NCBI RefSeq assembly: GCF_001866075.3
Contig: NZ_CP063356.1
Location: 496,001 to 560,000 of the forward strand
DNA: 64,000 nucleotides
Origin: Anaerobacillus isosaccharinicus
Lineage (GTDB): Bacteria; Bacillota; Bacilli; Bacillales; Anaerobacillaceae
Direction: 5' to 3'
Shown here: positions 25,068-35,030 of the stretch, in pieces
Numbering within the stretch: the stretch's first letter is position 1
Layout of the letters: each line of letters starts with the position of its first letter
The notes under the pieces: generated by a model
The model's database searches: none
What the model was told of the DNA's origin: nothing
The model's input: the letters and a program-made list of their open reading frames with translations, nothing else
Translations under genes and position numbers: made by a program

Positions 25068-27086
25068 CTATATTTTAAACTTTGATACAACAGACTGTAA
25101 ATCTTGCGATAGCTGAGATAGACTTTCACTTGCTCTTGAAATATCATCCATAGATGCAGCTTGCTCTTCCATTGCAGCAGAAACTTCTTCAGTTGAAGCA
25201 GAGTTCTCTTCTGCTATTGCAGAAAGGTTTTGAAGTGTATCCATAATCGCATCTTTCATTTTTTCCATTTCAGAACCTGAAACATTTAATTTCTCAACAG
25301 CATGTTGGGCTTCCTTCATGGCTAAATCGATAGATTCATACTTCCCTTTTGTTACTTTCACTTTATTTTCTTGTTCAATTAAAATTTCTGACACTCTATC
25401 CATAATATCTACAGCAAACTTAGCGTTATTTTGTAATTCTTGTACAACTTCATCAATTGTTTGTGTAGACCTTGTTGATTGTTCTGCTAGCTTTCTTATT
25501 TCATCAGCTACGACAGAAAATCCTTTACCAGCTTCTCCAGCACGGGCGGCCTCAATAGCTGCGTTTAATGCTAACAAGTTTGTTTGATCAGCAATTGCAG
25601 CTATAACTCCGCTAGCCTCACTAATTTTCTTAGCACTATCATTTGTTTTTATGATTCCTTCATGAACTTCCTTTGTTGCTTTACTGCTTTCGTTTGAAAT
25701 ATTTGTTAAGTTATCAATTTCCACTAAACCTTCAGCAACCACTTCATTTACTTTTTGTGAAGCTTCATTTAGCTCCCTCATAAATGATTGATTTTCTTCT
25801 ACTGTTTCGCCTAAAAGAATTGCTTGTGACGACCCGGCCTCTGTGCTTTCAGCTTGATCTGCTGCACCACTTGCAATTTCTGTAATCGTTTTAGAAACTT
25901 CTTCAGCTGCGCTTGCTGATTGTTGTGATGTAGCTGTTAACTCTTCGGAAGAGGCAGAAACATGTTCCGCAGATTTATTAATATCACCGATGATTTCTCT
26001 TAAACTTACAGTAATCGTTTGCAATGACTGAGATAATCCGCCAACTTCATCCTTCTTTTTCAGAAGTGACTCAGGAACGTTTTCTGTTATATCTAGCGAA
26101 GCAATTTTCTCTGAGTGGCGAATTATTTTAACAATTGGATTTGTTATTGAATTCCCTATAAGTGCCGCAATGACTACACTAATAATTAATACGATCAACG
26201 TTATTAATCCAACATTTCTTTGAAGAGTTGGGATAGCCGAAAGTACTTCCCTTTCATTTGCAGCGATGACTAAAAACCAATCTGTCCCCTCGATAGGAGC
26301 ATATCCAAAATATAAATCATTTCCATTAAAAGAGTACTCGCTATAACCCTGCTTCTCTACTAGTATTTTTTCAAATACATTCGCTAAAGATTTTAAAGAA
26401 GCATCTTCTTCTACATCCTTAATTGGATTAAACTGGCTAGTAACCATTTCCCTATTTGGGTGAGCAATTATCGTCCCAGTTCCGTCAATAATATAAGCGT
26501 AGCCTTCTTCACCGTACCCCATATCATCAACAATACTATTTAGAAAATCAGCTCCCCCAACAGCAACAAGTGCTCCAGAAACCTTATTTTGAAAATAAAC
26601 AGGTATAGAACTAACCATGATCATTCCGCCGTTGTCGTCAGCATTTACACTAATAGACGGAGGCATTATTTGCCTTTCACCTTGAAGTGAATTTTTGTAA
26701 TAGGCTCTTTCTGAAATATCTACAATTTGTTTATTTATCCCGTATGTATCTGATAAATATAAGTTACCCTTTAAGTCCGCTATTCCCATCCTAATGTACC
26801 CAGAATCAACCACATGATTTAATAAGATATTTGCTTTCACCTGAGGGAGAGCATTACGATCGACTAATTGTGGTATATTTGTGAGCCCTTCCAAATAACG
26901 AAATTGACTTTCAATACGGCTTTCTGTTAATCGTGCGCCTTCAGTTACTAATGAATGCAAACCTGATTCCGCTTCTGCAATAATAGATCTACTAGCATTT
27001 TGCAGTGTAAAAAATCCTAACGATGTTGACGCAAATAAAATAACTAAAGAGAAAGAAATGATTAATTTAGTTTTGATACTGTTCAC
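25068..27086 (-). CDS. methyl-accepting chemotaxis protein
   Basis: A 672-residue transmembrane chemoreceptor. It has a first helix (about 7-27), an extracellular dCache-type ligand domain (about 35-270, with [17 protein letters not shown]), a second helix near 285-305, HAMP, and the long cytoplasmic signalling coiled coil. The hairpin tip is [20 protein letters not shown]. It would control CheA and flagellar rotation. It is monocistronic with its own terminator. Confidence 0.94.
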   Translation of the reverse strand: MNSIKTKLIISFSLVILFASTSLGFFTLQNASRSIIAEAESGLHSLVTEGARLTESRIESQFRYLEGLTNIPQLVDRNALPQVKANILLNHVVDSGYIRMGIADLKGNLYLSDTYGINKQIVDISERAYYKNSLQGERQIMPPSISVNADDNGGMIMVSSIPVYFQNKVSGALVAVGGADFLNSIVDDMGYGEEGYAYIIDGTGTIIAHPNREMVTSQFNPIKDVEEDASLKSLANVFEKILVEKQGYSEYSFNGNDLYFGYAPIEGTDWFLVIAANEREVLSAIPTLQRNVGLITLIVLIISVVIAALIGNSITNPIVKIIRHSEKIASLDITENVPESLLKKKDEVGGLSQSLQTITVSLREIIGDINKSAEHVSASSEELTATSQQSASAAEEVSKTITEIASGAADQAESTEAGSSQAILLGETVEENQSFMRELNEASQKVNEVVAEGLVEIDNLTNISNESSKATKEVHEGIIKTNDSAKKISEASGVIAAIADQTNLLALNAAIEAARAGEAGKGFSVVADEIRKLAEQSTRSTQTIDEVVQELQNNAKFAVDIMDRVSEILIEQENKVKVTKGKYESIDLAMKEAQHAVEKLNVSGSEMEKMKDAIMDTLQNLSAIAEENSASTEEVSAAMEEQAASMDDISRASESLSQLSQDLQSVVSKFKI

Positions 27087-27285
27087 TAGCTTACCTACCT
27101 TCTTGATGTAATTAAATTGCTCCCTTACTAACTTGACATATTTCTACATAGTTTGCAACGGACATTTTTTCCTATTTCGAGGTAAAATAAGGAGAAATAT
27201 CATTTTAAAATAATTTCCTTATTCATGTGAAGAGCTGCTCCTAAAAACCACTCCATCTTCTATTGCTGTTTTAGTCGAATGATTA

Positions 27286-28581
27286 TTAATTACCTAAAAT
27301 CATCTCTAAATCTTCTAGCTTACTAGTTAACTTTTTACGATCTAATTCTTCTAAGACCTCTTGGTCAAATTTTTTAATGACATAGTCGGCAAAAGTTTTC
27401 ACTTCAATCTTTATTTTATGACTACTATTTTCTGCTACTTCAATTAAGGTATCTAATAATGCCAAAAGGATGGATATATCCTGTCTTCCATAGTGACTAA
27501 TTTGATAAAAGGTTGTATAAAGTAGCTGCTCGGTACTCTCTTTTTTCTTAACTAAACGACGTTTATCCTCCTCATCATAAAATACAAGATACCTCCCACC
27601 ATTTCTTAACGCCTCTAGTAGTGGAGTTCTTAAAAATCGAATACAATCAATGGCTGTATTAGGATCGTTAATTCCAGGGGAAATGGCTCTTAAAGCGATC
27701 TCCACCATCTTAATCATGCAAAATTCGATATCTTGAATTGATGTTCTTTCGTCGCCGATCGTAACGTAGTCACTAACTTTCAAATCTAGATCTTGATCAA
27801 GGTCATTATAATAGATCGTTAATAATTTACTTTTATTTGTGACGTAGTGTCCTATATATTGATTCACTTCGATCACGAAATTTTTCTCTTTTGCGTATGA
27901 AAATAAACTCGGATAATCAATTAATTGAACATACCCATATGAGTTACCTGTTATCTCTTTGACTTTAGAATAGCCTTGTGGCGGAGATAATTCTTCCTCA
28001 ACCGTTTTATTTCTAAATTTCGTTAAAGCGTCTTTTTCCCGCTCGATCGATTTTAGAGCATCGATCGTTAATTCCTTAATTAAGTTACTTACTTGAATGG
28101 ATGTTGCAACATTTTGAATAAAGTAAGCAAAAAAGGCGAGGCAAACAAAAGCGACAAAGACCCCTACAGTAGCTGCAATAACATCATTGTCAATTTCCGC
28201 TTTCCTCATAAATAGTAGTGAAAGTATCGAATAGATAAAACCTCCTAAAAAAACACCTAACACTCTCATTGTGGAAGATTTAGTAACAAAACCTTTTAGA
28301 ATTCTTGGCGAAAACTGGGATGTATAGGTCGTCAAAACAACCATGATCGTTGAAAAGGTAATCGTTGTCATTGTCACAATTGCAGCAGAAATTGTACCAA
28401 GAATGATTTGAGCTAAATCCACACTCGTCACGAAATAGGTCGGAATATGTTTGTCGATAAAATCTTCTAAATTCATATCTATATAAACAACCAAAATAGC
28501 TATAAGTAAAGAAATAAGACAATATATTGCTGGCTTAAGCCAAATACTTCCGTTAATTTTTAAAACAAGTTTTTTCACCAA
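27286..28581 (-). CDS. DUF2254 membrane protein
   Basis: A 431-residue protein with four N-terminal hydrophobic segments (about 16-35, 50-75, 105-125, 135-155) and a large soluble C-terminal part. TFSTIMVVLTTYTSQFSPRI and AISPGINDPNTAIDCI are hallmark DUF2254 motifs. The function of the family is not established. It stands alone and is divergent from the LysM gene. Confidence 0.85.
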   Translation of the reverse strand: MVKKLVLKINGSIWLKPAIYCLISLLIAILVVYIDMNLEDFIDKHIPTYFVTSVDLAQIILGTISAAIVTMTTITFSTIMVVLTTYTSQFSPRILKGFVTKSSTMRVLGVFLGGFIYSILSLLFMRKAEIDNDVIAATVGVFVAFVCLAFFAYFIQNVATSIQVSNLIKELTIDALKSIEREKDALTKFRNKTVEEELSPPQGYSKVKEITGNSYGYVQLIDYPSLFSYAKEKNFVIEVNQYIGHYVTNKSKLLTIYYNDLDQDLDLKVSDYVTIGDERTSIQDIEFCMIKMVEIALRAISPGINDPNTAIDCIRFLRTPLLEALRNGGRYLVFYDEEDKRRLVKKKESTEQLLYTTFYQISHYGRQDISILLALLDTLIEVAENSSHKIKIEVKTFADYVIKKFDQEVLEELDRKKLTSKLEDLEMILGN

Positions 28582-28784
28582 CTATCTTCCTCCTAAAAAA
28601 CCTCTATTGGCTACCATTATTGCCAATTTCCTGTTTGTTTATAGGGTGAATAGGTTTAAACATTTTCTCTACTTTATAGCGCTGCAGTTACATTTACTAC
28701 CTTCTATCTATTAAACTCATGTTTAGGAAATCTATAAAGAGGTATGTAATAAATATACCGTTACTATTAAAGGAGGAGTTAAAC

Positions 28785-29354
28785 ATGAAAAAAGCCACAA
28801 GATTACTAACACCCGCTCTAGGAGTTGGATTGGTCTTTGGGGCTATGGGCGTATCGGCACAATCCGAAACAGTGACAGTAGAATCTGGTGACACATATTG
28901 GGGTATAGCTCAAGGCTTCGATGGTGTTACAACAGAAGATTTAGTGGAGGCAAACGAGTATAATCCTCGTGCCATTCCAATAGGAGCAGAAATAAAAATT
29001 CCGGATGGGGAGACAAGCTCCGATAATGATGTAGTTACACACGTTATTCAGCCTGGTAACACATTAACAAATATTGCCGCTGTCTATGATGGTGTTACTG
29101 TTGATGATTTATTCAGGTTAAATCCTGGTATTGACCCTTATTCGTTAACGGTTGGTTCAGAAATCGTCGTCGTTGACTATAATAGTGAATTTGGTGAAGA
29201 TTACTTGTACCATACCGTTCAGCCAGGAAACACTTTCAATGAAATCGCAAGTGTATATGATGGTGTAACTGTAGACGATTTACTTGAAGCAAATCCTAAT
29301 GAAGATCCTTATGAATTAACAATTGGTTCAAGAATTGTTATTCCACTAAACTAA
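28785..29354 (+). CDS. secreted triple-LysM protein
   Basis: A 189-residue exported protein. A signal peptide (1-25, cleavage after VSA) is followed by three LysM modules (starting near VESGDTYWGIA, IQPGNTLTNIA and VQPGNTFNEIA). The mature protein is strongly acidic, as is common for surface proteins of alkaliphilic or halotolerant bacilli. There is no catalytic domain, so it probably binds peptidoglycan. The ATG at 28785 follows AGGAGGAG; an upstream in-frame start would precede the signal peptide and is rejected. Confidence 0.88.
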   Translation: MKKATRLLTPALGVGLVFGAMGVSAQSETVTVESGDTYWGIAQGFDGVTTEDLVEANEYNPRAIPIGAEIKIPDGETSSDNDVVTHVIQPGNTLTNIAAVYDGVTVDDLFRLNPGIDPYSLTVGSEIVVVDYNSEFGEDYLYHTVQPGNTFNEIASVYDGVTVDDLLEANPNEDPYELTIGSRIVIPLN

Positions 29355-29367
29355 TTAGCTTATAAGT

Positions 29368-29402
29368 AAACTCCTGTATCTTTATGATGCAGGAGTTTTT
29401 TC
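29368..29402 (+). terminator. terminator of the LysM gene
   Basis: AAACTCCTG pairs with CAGGAGTTT and is followed by T residues. Confidence 0.85.
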
Positions 29403-29557
29403 TGACCTAATATTTATCACCCGTTAATTTCTCGACTTACATCGCCACTAACGGCACCAACTAAAATTTAAGAATTATTTAAGAATTCGTTAAGTACCTG
29501 TTTATATTTCCTAGGTACATTATAAATACAAGTTAAAAAGAACAAGAGAAAAATACA

Positions 29558-29851
29558 TTAACACTAGGACAATTAACAATCGATAAGGACGACCACCGCA
29601 TTTATGTCGACGAAAAAGAAATTCTGACGACAGCCAAAGAATATGATCTACTATTGTACCTTGCTACGAATCCAAACCGTGTGCTCAGTAAAGAGCAACT
29701 CTTTGAAAAAATTTAGGGGTTTGACGCTTACGGAGACACATCAACAGTAACAGTCCATATCCGAAAACTACGAGAAAAAATTGAACCTGATCCTTCCAAC
29801 CCCAAAATCATTGAAACGATTTGGGGTGCCGGTTATCGGTTCAAAAATTAA
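29558..29851 (+). pseudogene. OmpR/PhoB-type DNA-binding domain remnant with in-frame stop
   Basis: The frame reads LTLGQLTIDKDDHRIYVDEK, then LYLATNPNRVLSKEQLFEKI, a TAG at 29714-29716, and [20 protein letters not shown] to a TAA at 29849-29851. This is the winged-helix output domain of an OmpR-family regulator. The receiver domain is missing. TAG stands where the family has Trp (TGG), a one-base nonsense change. No partner kinase is present. Confidence 0.82.
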
Positions 29852-29884
29852 TTGACCTTCGTTCGCAAAAAAAAAATACTGAAA

Positions 29885-29921
29885 AAACCCTTACGAATAG
29901 TGTCACTAGTCGTAAGGATTT
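29885..29921 (-). terminator. terminator of the GH18 gene
   Basis: CCTTACGA pairs with TCGTAAGG around GTGTCACTAG-like loop sequence; the minus-strand side ends in TTTTTT. Confidence 0.7.
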
Positions 29922-29944
29922 CTTCATATACCTCAAAGCTTAAG

Positions 29945-31462
29945 TTATTTTTTAGTTAAACCCTCTTGTACAGCTAACCAAAACAGATCATTTTCTTGCC
30001 CCATACGCCACATTGAAACCCCTGCAAGGTTGTGTTTGTTTACTAGACTTGTTTTTACTGACAAACTATCAAAGTTCTCAAAGTATACGATACGATGATC
30101 ACCATTTGCCTCTACATAATTAAAGTAAGGTGTTTGCTCAAGTTCATTCCACTTAATCTCAGGATTGTGTGTAGCAATAAGTTGGTCGATTTGTTTTAAA
30201 GTAAGAGCTCGATTGCCTGTGGTTTTTGATGTGTTCCAATCATATCCATAGGCAGGTAAGCCAAGTAATATTTTATTAGAATTAATATGGCTAGTTGCAT
30301 ACTTTAAAACATTGTTCATCCAGTTATACCCTGCAACCGATCCAGGATTTCCCCATGAACCATGCTGATCATAGGACATAACCTGAATATAATCAACGTT
30401 ACTGTTTCCTAAAAACTCAAAATCAAACGTCCCGCTCCACGCCCATGTTGGGCAATCACACGTTTTAGCTGGAACAGAAACCATGACAGGGTAGCCTTCT
30501 TGATGGAACGCATCTGTCATTTTTTCTACAAATTTATTAAAGTATAAACGATCAGAAGCATACATATTTTCAAAGTTTAGGTTTGCCCCTTTATACCCGT
30601 ATTGTTTAACAAATGAAACCATGTTTGAAATAACGGTTTCTTGTAGAGAAACGTTCGTGAATATTGCTCTAGTTAAGTTAGCATCAAAGTGATTTTGAAA
30701 AGTTGCATACGTGAAAACACCATGCTCGTTAGAAAAATCAAGAGCTTCAAGTGGAATAAAACCAGTAATGCTTCCATCATAATTGACATCTAAGCTCGCA
30801 GTTGCGATTGTATTCAGAGACTGATGTTGAGTAGTTAATGAATGATAGGAACCTAAGTCATTGCTCCAATACTTTGTGTAAAATCCAAGGATCAACTTAT
30901 CTACTTCATTTTCTTCTGCTAATTCACTTCCAGCAGATATTAACAATACTTGTCCAACAAAAATCATGTCAGAAGTTAAGTTATTTAATTTTTTTATCTC
31001 ATCGACACTAACACCATAAGCTAAAGAAATAAGCCAAAGTGTATCTCCAGATTTAACTTCGTGATAGACCGGTTGTAAGAATCCTTCCTCTTTTACAGGT
31101 TCTTCAACGACTTCTTCTATTGGATCTTCACTAACTGGTTCTTCTTCTGGTGGTGTGTCTTCTTCAATTTGTTCCGCATCTTTATTAATTAATCCCGTCT
31201 TGACCACATTTAAACGAGTTTGCAAATCTTCTTTACTTGCTCGAATCGGTTTGGCATTTCCAAGACTATCAATTTCTTTTTGTGCTAGATTAACAGCTTC
31301 CCACGTCCGGTGTACCTCTGCTTTTTCCACAGCTAATGTTGCACCTTCTATGCTGCTGCTTTGATTTGGATTTTTCGCCTCTACAATCATAGATAGAGGT
31401 GAACTAGACAAAACCAATATCAAAGTAAGGAAAAGAGCTATTGCCTTCGTAAACTTCATCAT
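29945..31462 (-). CDS. secreted LysM-GH18 glycosidase (YaaH/SleL-like)
   Basis: A 505-residue exported protein. It has a signal peptide (1-29), a helical segment, a Glu/Pro-rich linker (about 100-128), one LysM (VKSGDTLWLISLAYGVSVDE, about 134-178) and a GH18 barrel (about 190-500). GH18 LysM proteins act as N-acetylglucosaminidases on cortex or cell wall. The catalytic strand reads YKGANLNFENM: the final Glu acid is kept, but the usual Asp two residues before it is Asn. Start is one of two adjacent ATGs (31462/31459) after GAGGAGAG. Confidence 0.85.
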   Translation of the reverse strand: MMKFTKAIALFLTLILVLSSSPLSMIVEAKNPNQSSSIEGATLAVEKAEVHRTWEAVNLAQKEIDSLGNAKPIRASKEDLQTRLNVVKTGLINKDAEQIEEDTPPEEEPVSEDPIEEVVEEPVKEEGFLQPVYHEVKSGDTLWLISLAYGVSVDEIKKLNNLTSDMIFVGQVLLISAGSELAEENEVDKLILGFYTKYWSNDLGSYHSLTTQHQSLNTIATASLDVNYDGSITGFIPLEALDFSNEHGVFTYATFQNHFDANLTRAIFTNVSLQETVISNMVSFVKQYGYKGANLNFENMYASDRLYFNKFVEKMTDAFHQEGYPVMVSVPAKTCDCPTWAWSGTFDFEFLGNSNVDYIQVMSYDQHGSWGNPGSVAGYNWMNNVLKYATSHINSNKILLGLPAYGYDWNTSKTTGNRALTLKQIDQLIATHNPEIKWNELEQTPYFNYVEANGDHRIVYFENFDSLSVKTSLVNKHNLAGVSMWRMGQENDLFWLAVQEGLTKK

Positions 31463-31779
31463 AATCTCTCCTCGTATTAAGTTTTATGTACAACTTAATT
31501 TTAGTTGATAGAAACAGAGATTATTAGATGTAAATATTGGTTAATAGATTAATTGATGGGAAAGATAGATCTGATCACAAATACGATTGTTTGAAGAGCG
31601 TTTACAGCACGGTTTAATTAAGCGATTGCTCCCATTTAAGCTATTAACAGTAAAGTTATTTTCAATTCTTTAATTTTTTTTTTATAAACTATTGAAATCT
31701 GAATTATATATGTTAATCTAAAGGTGCATTCTTTTGGAAAACTAATATATTCAAAGTATAACGTATTCCAAGCAGATAG

Positions 31780-32104
31780 TTTTTGACCACTTCTATTAAG
31801 AAGTTAAGGCCATACGGACAGCCGGGTCAAATGCCGACTGGCAACTTAGTTGCCTTATTGATTGAGTTAGAAGCTCAAATTTTATAAGTTGGTTACTTTA
31901 CAACCAGTGCATATGCACACAACTTGTGAAACGATCAATAAGAGTGATAAAAGTAATTATTTGCTATATAAACTCTGATCTCGTACTGATATATTTTGAA
32001 TAATTAAGAGCTTCCTATCAAAGGTTCTAGGACTATTTGTGTTCGTATATTTATGATTTTTTGTCATAAATATATTGGTGCTTTTAATAATGCTGATTAT
32101 ATCT
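31780..32104 (+). ncRNA. structured RNA leader upstream of carboxyspermidine genes
   Basis: A gene-free stretch with several precise helices. GGCAAC-TTA-GTTGCC is at 31840-31854. An outer stem TTATTGAT/ATCAATAA (31855-31862/31934-31941) encloses TGAG/CTCA, a branched stem AAGTTG/CAACTT (31886-31891/31920-31925) and GTGCATATGCAC (31907-31918). Further on is an 11-bp hairpin, TATATTTATGA/TCATAAATATA (32046-32074). It is followed by a terminator and then the polyamine operon. This looks like a cis-regulatory RNA or small RNA. I do not recognise a known class, and the ends are approximate. Confidence 0.5.
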
Positions 32105-32148
32105 AAGCAAGTGTTGTGCGCATTTATGCGTTTGCACTTGCTTTTTTG
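32105..32148 (+). terminator. terminator between the RNA leader and the polyamine operon
   Basis: AAGCAAGTG pairs with CACTTGCTT, with an inner GCGC/GCGT stem, followed by TTTTTT. It lies 130 bp before the first structural gene, so it could act as an attenuator or end a separate small RNA. Confidence 0.75.
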
Positions 32149-32180
32149 TTTTAAAAAAATTTTTTGAGGGGATATGTAAG

Positions 32181-32264
32181 GTGAACTTTATCTTAAATAT
32201 TCTAGGTGTACAACGTAAGTTAGGGGTCTATCAACTGAATCTCAAGTATGCAAAATCTACTTAG
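32181..32264 (+). CDS. possible 27-codon leader ORF
   Basis: GTG at 32181 is 9 nt after GAGGGG and opens 27 codons (MNFILNILGVQRKLGVYQLN...) ending 15 bp before the dehydrogenase ATG. No family is recognisable. Placement between an attenuator-like terminator and the operon makes a leader peptide possible, but chance is equally plausible. Confidence 0.2.
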   Translation: MNFILNILGVQRKLGVYQLNLKYAKST

Positions 32265-32279
32265 TAAGGAGAGATAAGA

Positions 32280-33524
32280 ATGGGAAAAGCACTTATTATT
32301 GGTTGTGGTGGAGTGGCAGCAGTTGCCGTCCATAAATGCGTTCAAAACAGCGAGGTGTTTGAAGAGATTTGTATCGCAAGTCGTACAAAATCTAAATGTG
32401 ATGCCTTAAAAGCAAAATTAGATGGTGGAAAAACGAAAATTACAACTGCACAAGTTGATGCAAATAATGTAGATGAGTTAATTGCTTTGATTGAAGAAGT
32501 AAAACCTGATATCGTGATGAACTTAGCTTTACCTTATCAAGATTTAACGATTATGGATGCTTGTCTTGCAACGAAAACACACTATATGGATACAGCAAAC
32601 TATGAGCCAGAAGATACGGCAAAGTTCGAATATAAATGGCAGTGGGATTACCGCGAGCGCTTTGAAAAAGCTGGCATTACTGCTCTTTTAGGTAGCGGCT
32701 TCGATCCAGGTGTAACGGGAGTATTTTCTGCTTATGCTCTTAAACATTACTTTGATGAAATTGAATATATCGACATCTTAGATTGTAACGGTGGCGACCA
32801 TGGCTATCCGTTTGCAACGAATTTTAATCCAGAAATTAATATCCGTGAAGTTTCTGCAAATGGACGTTACTATGAAAATGGTAAGTGGATCGAAACAAGC
32901 CCAATGGAAATCAAACGTGTCTACAACTTCCCTGAAGTTGGTGAAAAAGATATGTACTTGTTGTATCACGAAGAGCTTGAATCCCTTGCTGTAAACATTC
33001 CTGGAGTGAAGCGCATCCGTTTCTTTATGACATTTGGACAAAGCTACTTAACTCACTTAAAATGTCTTGAAAATGTTGGCATGACTTCAATTGAGCCGAT
33101 TGAATACGAAGGAAAGCAAATCATCCCTTTACAATTCTTGAAGGCCGTTTTACCTGATCCAGCATCATTAGGTCCTAGAACTGTAGGTAAAACAAACATT
33201 GGGTGTATCTTTAAAGGGAAAAAAGACGGAAAAGAGAAAACGTATTATGTTTATAATGTTTGTGACCATCAAGAATGCTATAGAGAAGTAGGTTCACAAG
33301 CAATTTCTTATACAACAGGTGTTCCTGCAATGATCGGTGCAATGATGGTCATGAAAGGCTTATGGAATAAACCAGGCGTATTCAATATTGAAGAGTTTGA
33401 TCCAGATCCATTCATGGAAGCATTAAACAAATGGGGTCTACCATGGAAAGAAGATTTTAATCCAGTCCTTGTAGATGCAGAAGAAGAGACTACAAAAAAA
33501 TTAGATTTGGAGTACGTTCGTTAA
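32280..33524 (+). CDS. carboxy(nor)spermidine dehydrogenase, saccharopine dehydrogenase family
   Basis: A 414-residue protein with an NADP-binding fold (GKALIIGCGGVAAVAVHKC) and the saccharopine dehydrogenase-like C-terminal domain (LLGSGFDPGVTGVFSAYALK). It is paired with the decarboxylase one base downstream. This identifies it as carboxy(nor)spermidine dehydrogenase, which joins aspartate semialdehyde with putrescine or diaminopropane and reduces the Schiff base. AAGGAGAG precedes the ATG. Confidence 0.92.
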   Translation: MGKALIIGCGGVAAVAVHKCVQNSEVFEEICIASRTKSKCDALKAKLDGGKTKITTAQVDANNVDELIALIEEVKPDIVMNLALPYQDLTIMDACLATKTHYMDTANYEPEDTAKFEYKWQWDYRERFEKAGITALLGSGFDPGVTGVFSAYALKHYFDEIEYIDILDCNGGDHGYPFATNFNPEINIREVSANGRYYENGKWIETSPMEIKRVYNFPEVGEKDMYLLYHEELESLAVNIPGVKRIRFFMTFGQSYLTHLKCLENVGMTSIEPIEYEGKQIIPLQFLKAVLPDPASLGPRTVGKTNIGCIFKGKKDGKEKTYYVYNVCDHQECYREVGSQAISYTTGVPAMIGAMMVMKGLWNKPGVFNIEEFDPDPFMEALNKWGLPWKEDFNPVLVDAEEETTKKLDLEYVR

Positions 33525-33525
33525 G

Positions 33526-34653
33526 ATGCGCTTTGAAGACTTACCAACACCAAGTTATGTAGTAGATGAGGAGCTTTTAGAAAAAAACCTTAAGGTTCTA
33601 AACGGTGTCGTGGAACGAACTGGCTGCAAAATTATTTTGGCACAAAAAGCTTTTTCCATGTTTGCGATGTATCCTCTTATCGGAAAGTATTTAAACGGTA
33701 CAACAGCGAGCGGTCTATATGAAGCTCGCCTTGGTTACGAAGAAATGGGCAAAGAAAATCATGTCTTTGCCCCTGCCTATCGTGATGATGAAATCGACGA
33801 AATTATTTCAATCTGTGATCACATCATCTTTAATTCTTTCTCGCAGTTAGAAAGGTTTAAAGATAAAGCCCTTCAAGCAGGTAGAAAAGTGGGCTTACGA
33901 ATTAATCCTGAATGCTCCACACAAGGTGGACATGATATATATGATCCATGTGCAATTGGATCGCGCTTCGGTGTAACGATCGAGCACTTTCGTCCCGATT
34001 TGCTTGATGGTGTTTCAGGATTACATTTTCACACGCTTTGTCAGCAAAACTCTGACGATTTAGAAAAAACTCTTAATGCTGTTGAAGAAAAATTTGGGCC
34101 ATGGCTTTCACAAATGGAATGGATTAACTTCGGTGGCGGCCATCATATAACTAGGGAAGATTATGATATCCCATTATTGGAAAAGTGTATTAAGAAAATG
34201 CAAGATAACTACGGTTTACAAGTTTACCTTGAACCTGGAGAAGCCGTTGCTCTTAACGCAGGCTATTTGATTACAACCGTACTTGATACAATTCAAAATG
34301 GCATTGAAATAGCTATTCTAGACACGTCCGCATCTTGTCATATGCCTGATGTGCTTGAAATGCCTTATCGCCCTCCACTATTTGCATCAGGTGAAGCAGG
34401 AGAGAAGCCATTTACGTATCGATTAGGTGGACAAACTTGTATGGCTGGAGATGTCATTGGAGAGTATTCCTTTGATCAACCATTAAAAAATGGCGATCGC
34501 TTAGTATTTGGTGACATGGCCATCTATTCTATGGTGAAGAACACAACGTTTAATGGCATGCCATTACCAACTATTGCCGTAAAAGGCAAAGATGGAGACT
34601 GCTATATTGCTCATCAGTTCGGCTATCAAGATTTCAAAATGAGACTTGCATAG
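33526..34653 (+). CDS. nspC: carboxy(nor)spermidine decarboxylase
   Basis: A 375-residue PLP-dependent alanine racemase-fold decarboxylase. The PLP lysine lies in IILAQKAFSM; GLHFHTLCQQN and EPGEAVALNAG are active-site motifs of the NspC group, and CHMPDVLEMPYRPPL carries the catalytic Cys/Asp loop. It converts carboxyspermidine or carboxynorspermidine to the triamine. The gene starts one base after the dehydrogenase stop. Together they form the aspartate-semialdehyde route to spermidine, replacing SAM-dependent spermidine synthase. Confidence 0.93.
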   Translation: MRFEDLPTPSYVVDEELLEKNLKVLNGVVERTGCKIILAQKAFSMFAMYPLIGKYLNGTTASGLYEARLGYEEMGKENHVFAPAYRDDEIDEIISICDHIIFNSFSQLERFKDKALQAGRKVGLRINPECSTQGGHDIYDPCAIGSRFGVTIEHFRPDLLDGVSGLHFHTLCQQNSDDLEKTLNAVEEKFGPWLSQMEWINFGGGHHITREDYDIPLLEKCIKKMQDNYGLQVYLEPGEAVALNAGYLITTVLDTIQNGIEIAILDTSASCHMPDVLEMPYRPPLFASGEAGEKPFTYRLGGQTCMAGDVIGEYSFDQPLKNGDRLVFGDMAIYSMVKNTTFNGMPLPTIAVKGKDGDCYIAHQFGYQDFKMRLA

Positions 34654-34689
34654 GGACAGGGGGGGACAGGGGGACAGGTCCCTTGTCCC
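34653..34689. repeat. GGGACA...TGTCCC palindrome, copy 1
   Basis: Starts right after the nspC stop. It has three GGGACA(G) words followed by TCCCTTGTCCC. The left half is partly expanded. Confidence 0.7.
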
Positions 34690-34712
34690 ATTTTTTTACC
34701 GCTACTCCAAAG

Positions 34713-34753
34713 AAAAAACCTTACCACAGTACAAACTAGCGGTAAGGTTTTTT
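34713..34753 (+). terminator. terminator of the polyamine operon
   Basis: AAAAAACCTTACC pairs with GGTAAGGTTTTTT (13 bp). Confidence 0.85.
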
Positions 34754-34793
34754 CTATTAAACCGCTTCTCTATGGGATGTTAACGGTATTAAT

Positions 34794-34901
34794 TTATAAT
34801 TCATCAATCTTAAAGTTTTCTGAATGTAACCAATCAATTACCCTTGCTTTATTTTTTTCATATTTATACTGATAATATTGTTCTCGAATATCTGGGTACT
34901 C
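34794..34901 (-). pseudogene. UPF0158-family gene, C-terminal half (split by transposon)
   Basis: On the minus strand the frame reads EYPDIREQYYQYKYEKN, then RVIDWLHSENFKIDEL and TAA at 34794. Its 5' edge is the GTACTC target duplicate. Joined at that duplicate to the N-terminal half at 38324-38659, it restores an uninterrupted protein of 145 residues, the usual UPF0158 length. The family function is unknown. Confidence 0.85.
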
Positions 34902-34972
34902 TGTTGGGGGTCACCTCCAACGTCGTAATTGGTAAAATTTTAGCTGCCTTTTTTGTCGCAAAAAATATAATA

Positions 34973-35030
34973 TAAGAGCCGTCAACTCTAACGACCATAG
35001 TATAATGGTCGTTAGAGTTGACGGCTCTTA
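34973..35030. repeat. 26-bp perfect hairpin at the transposon left end
   Basis: TAAGAGCCGTCAACTCTAAC... (34973-34998) is perfectly complementary to 35005-35030 across a 6-nt loop. A second hairpin, AGGTCATTTGTC/GACAAATGACCT (35048-35059/35078-35089), follows. They may block read-through transcription or hide the first gene's ribosome site. Confidence 0.8.

Noticed and set aside
31780-32104. Known riboswitch or housekeeping RNA (lysine, SAM, T-box, ykkC, c-di-GMP, 6S, SRP, RNase P)
   Set aside because: None of the conserved sequence cores of these classes could be recognised.
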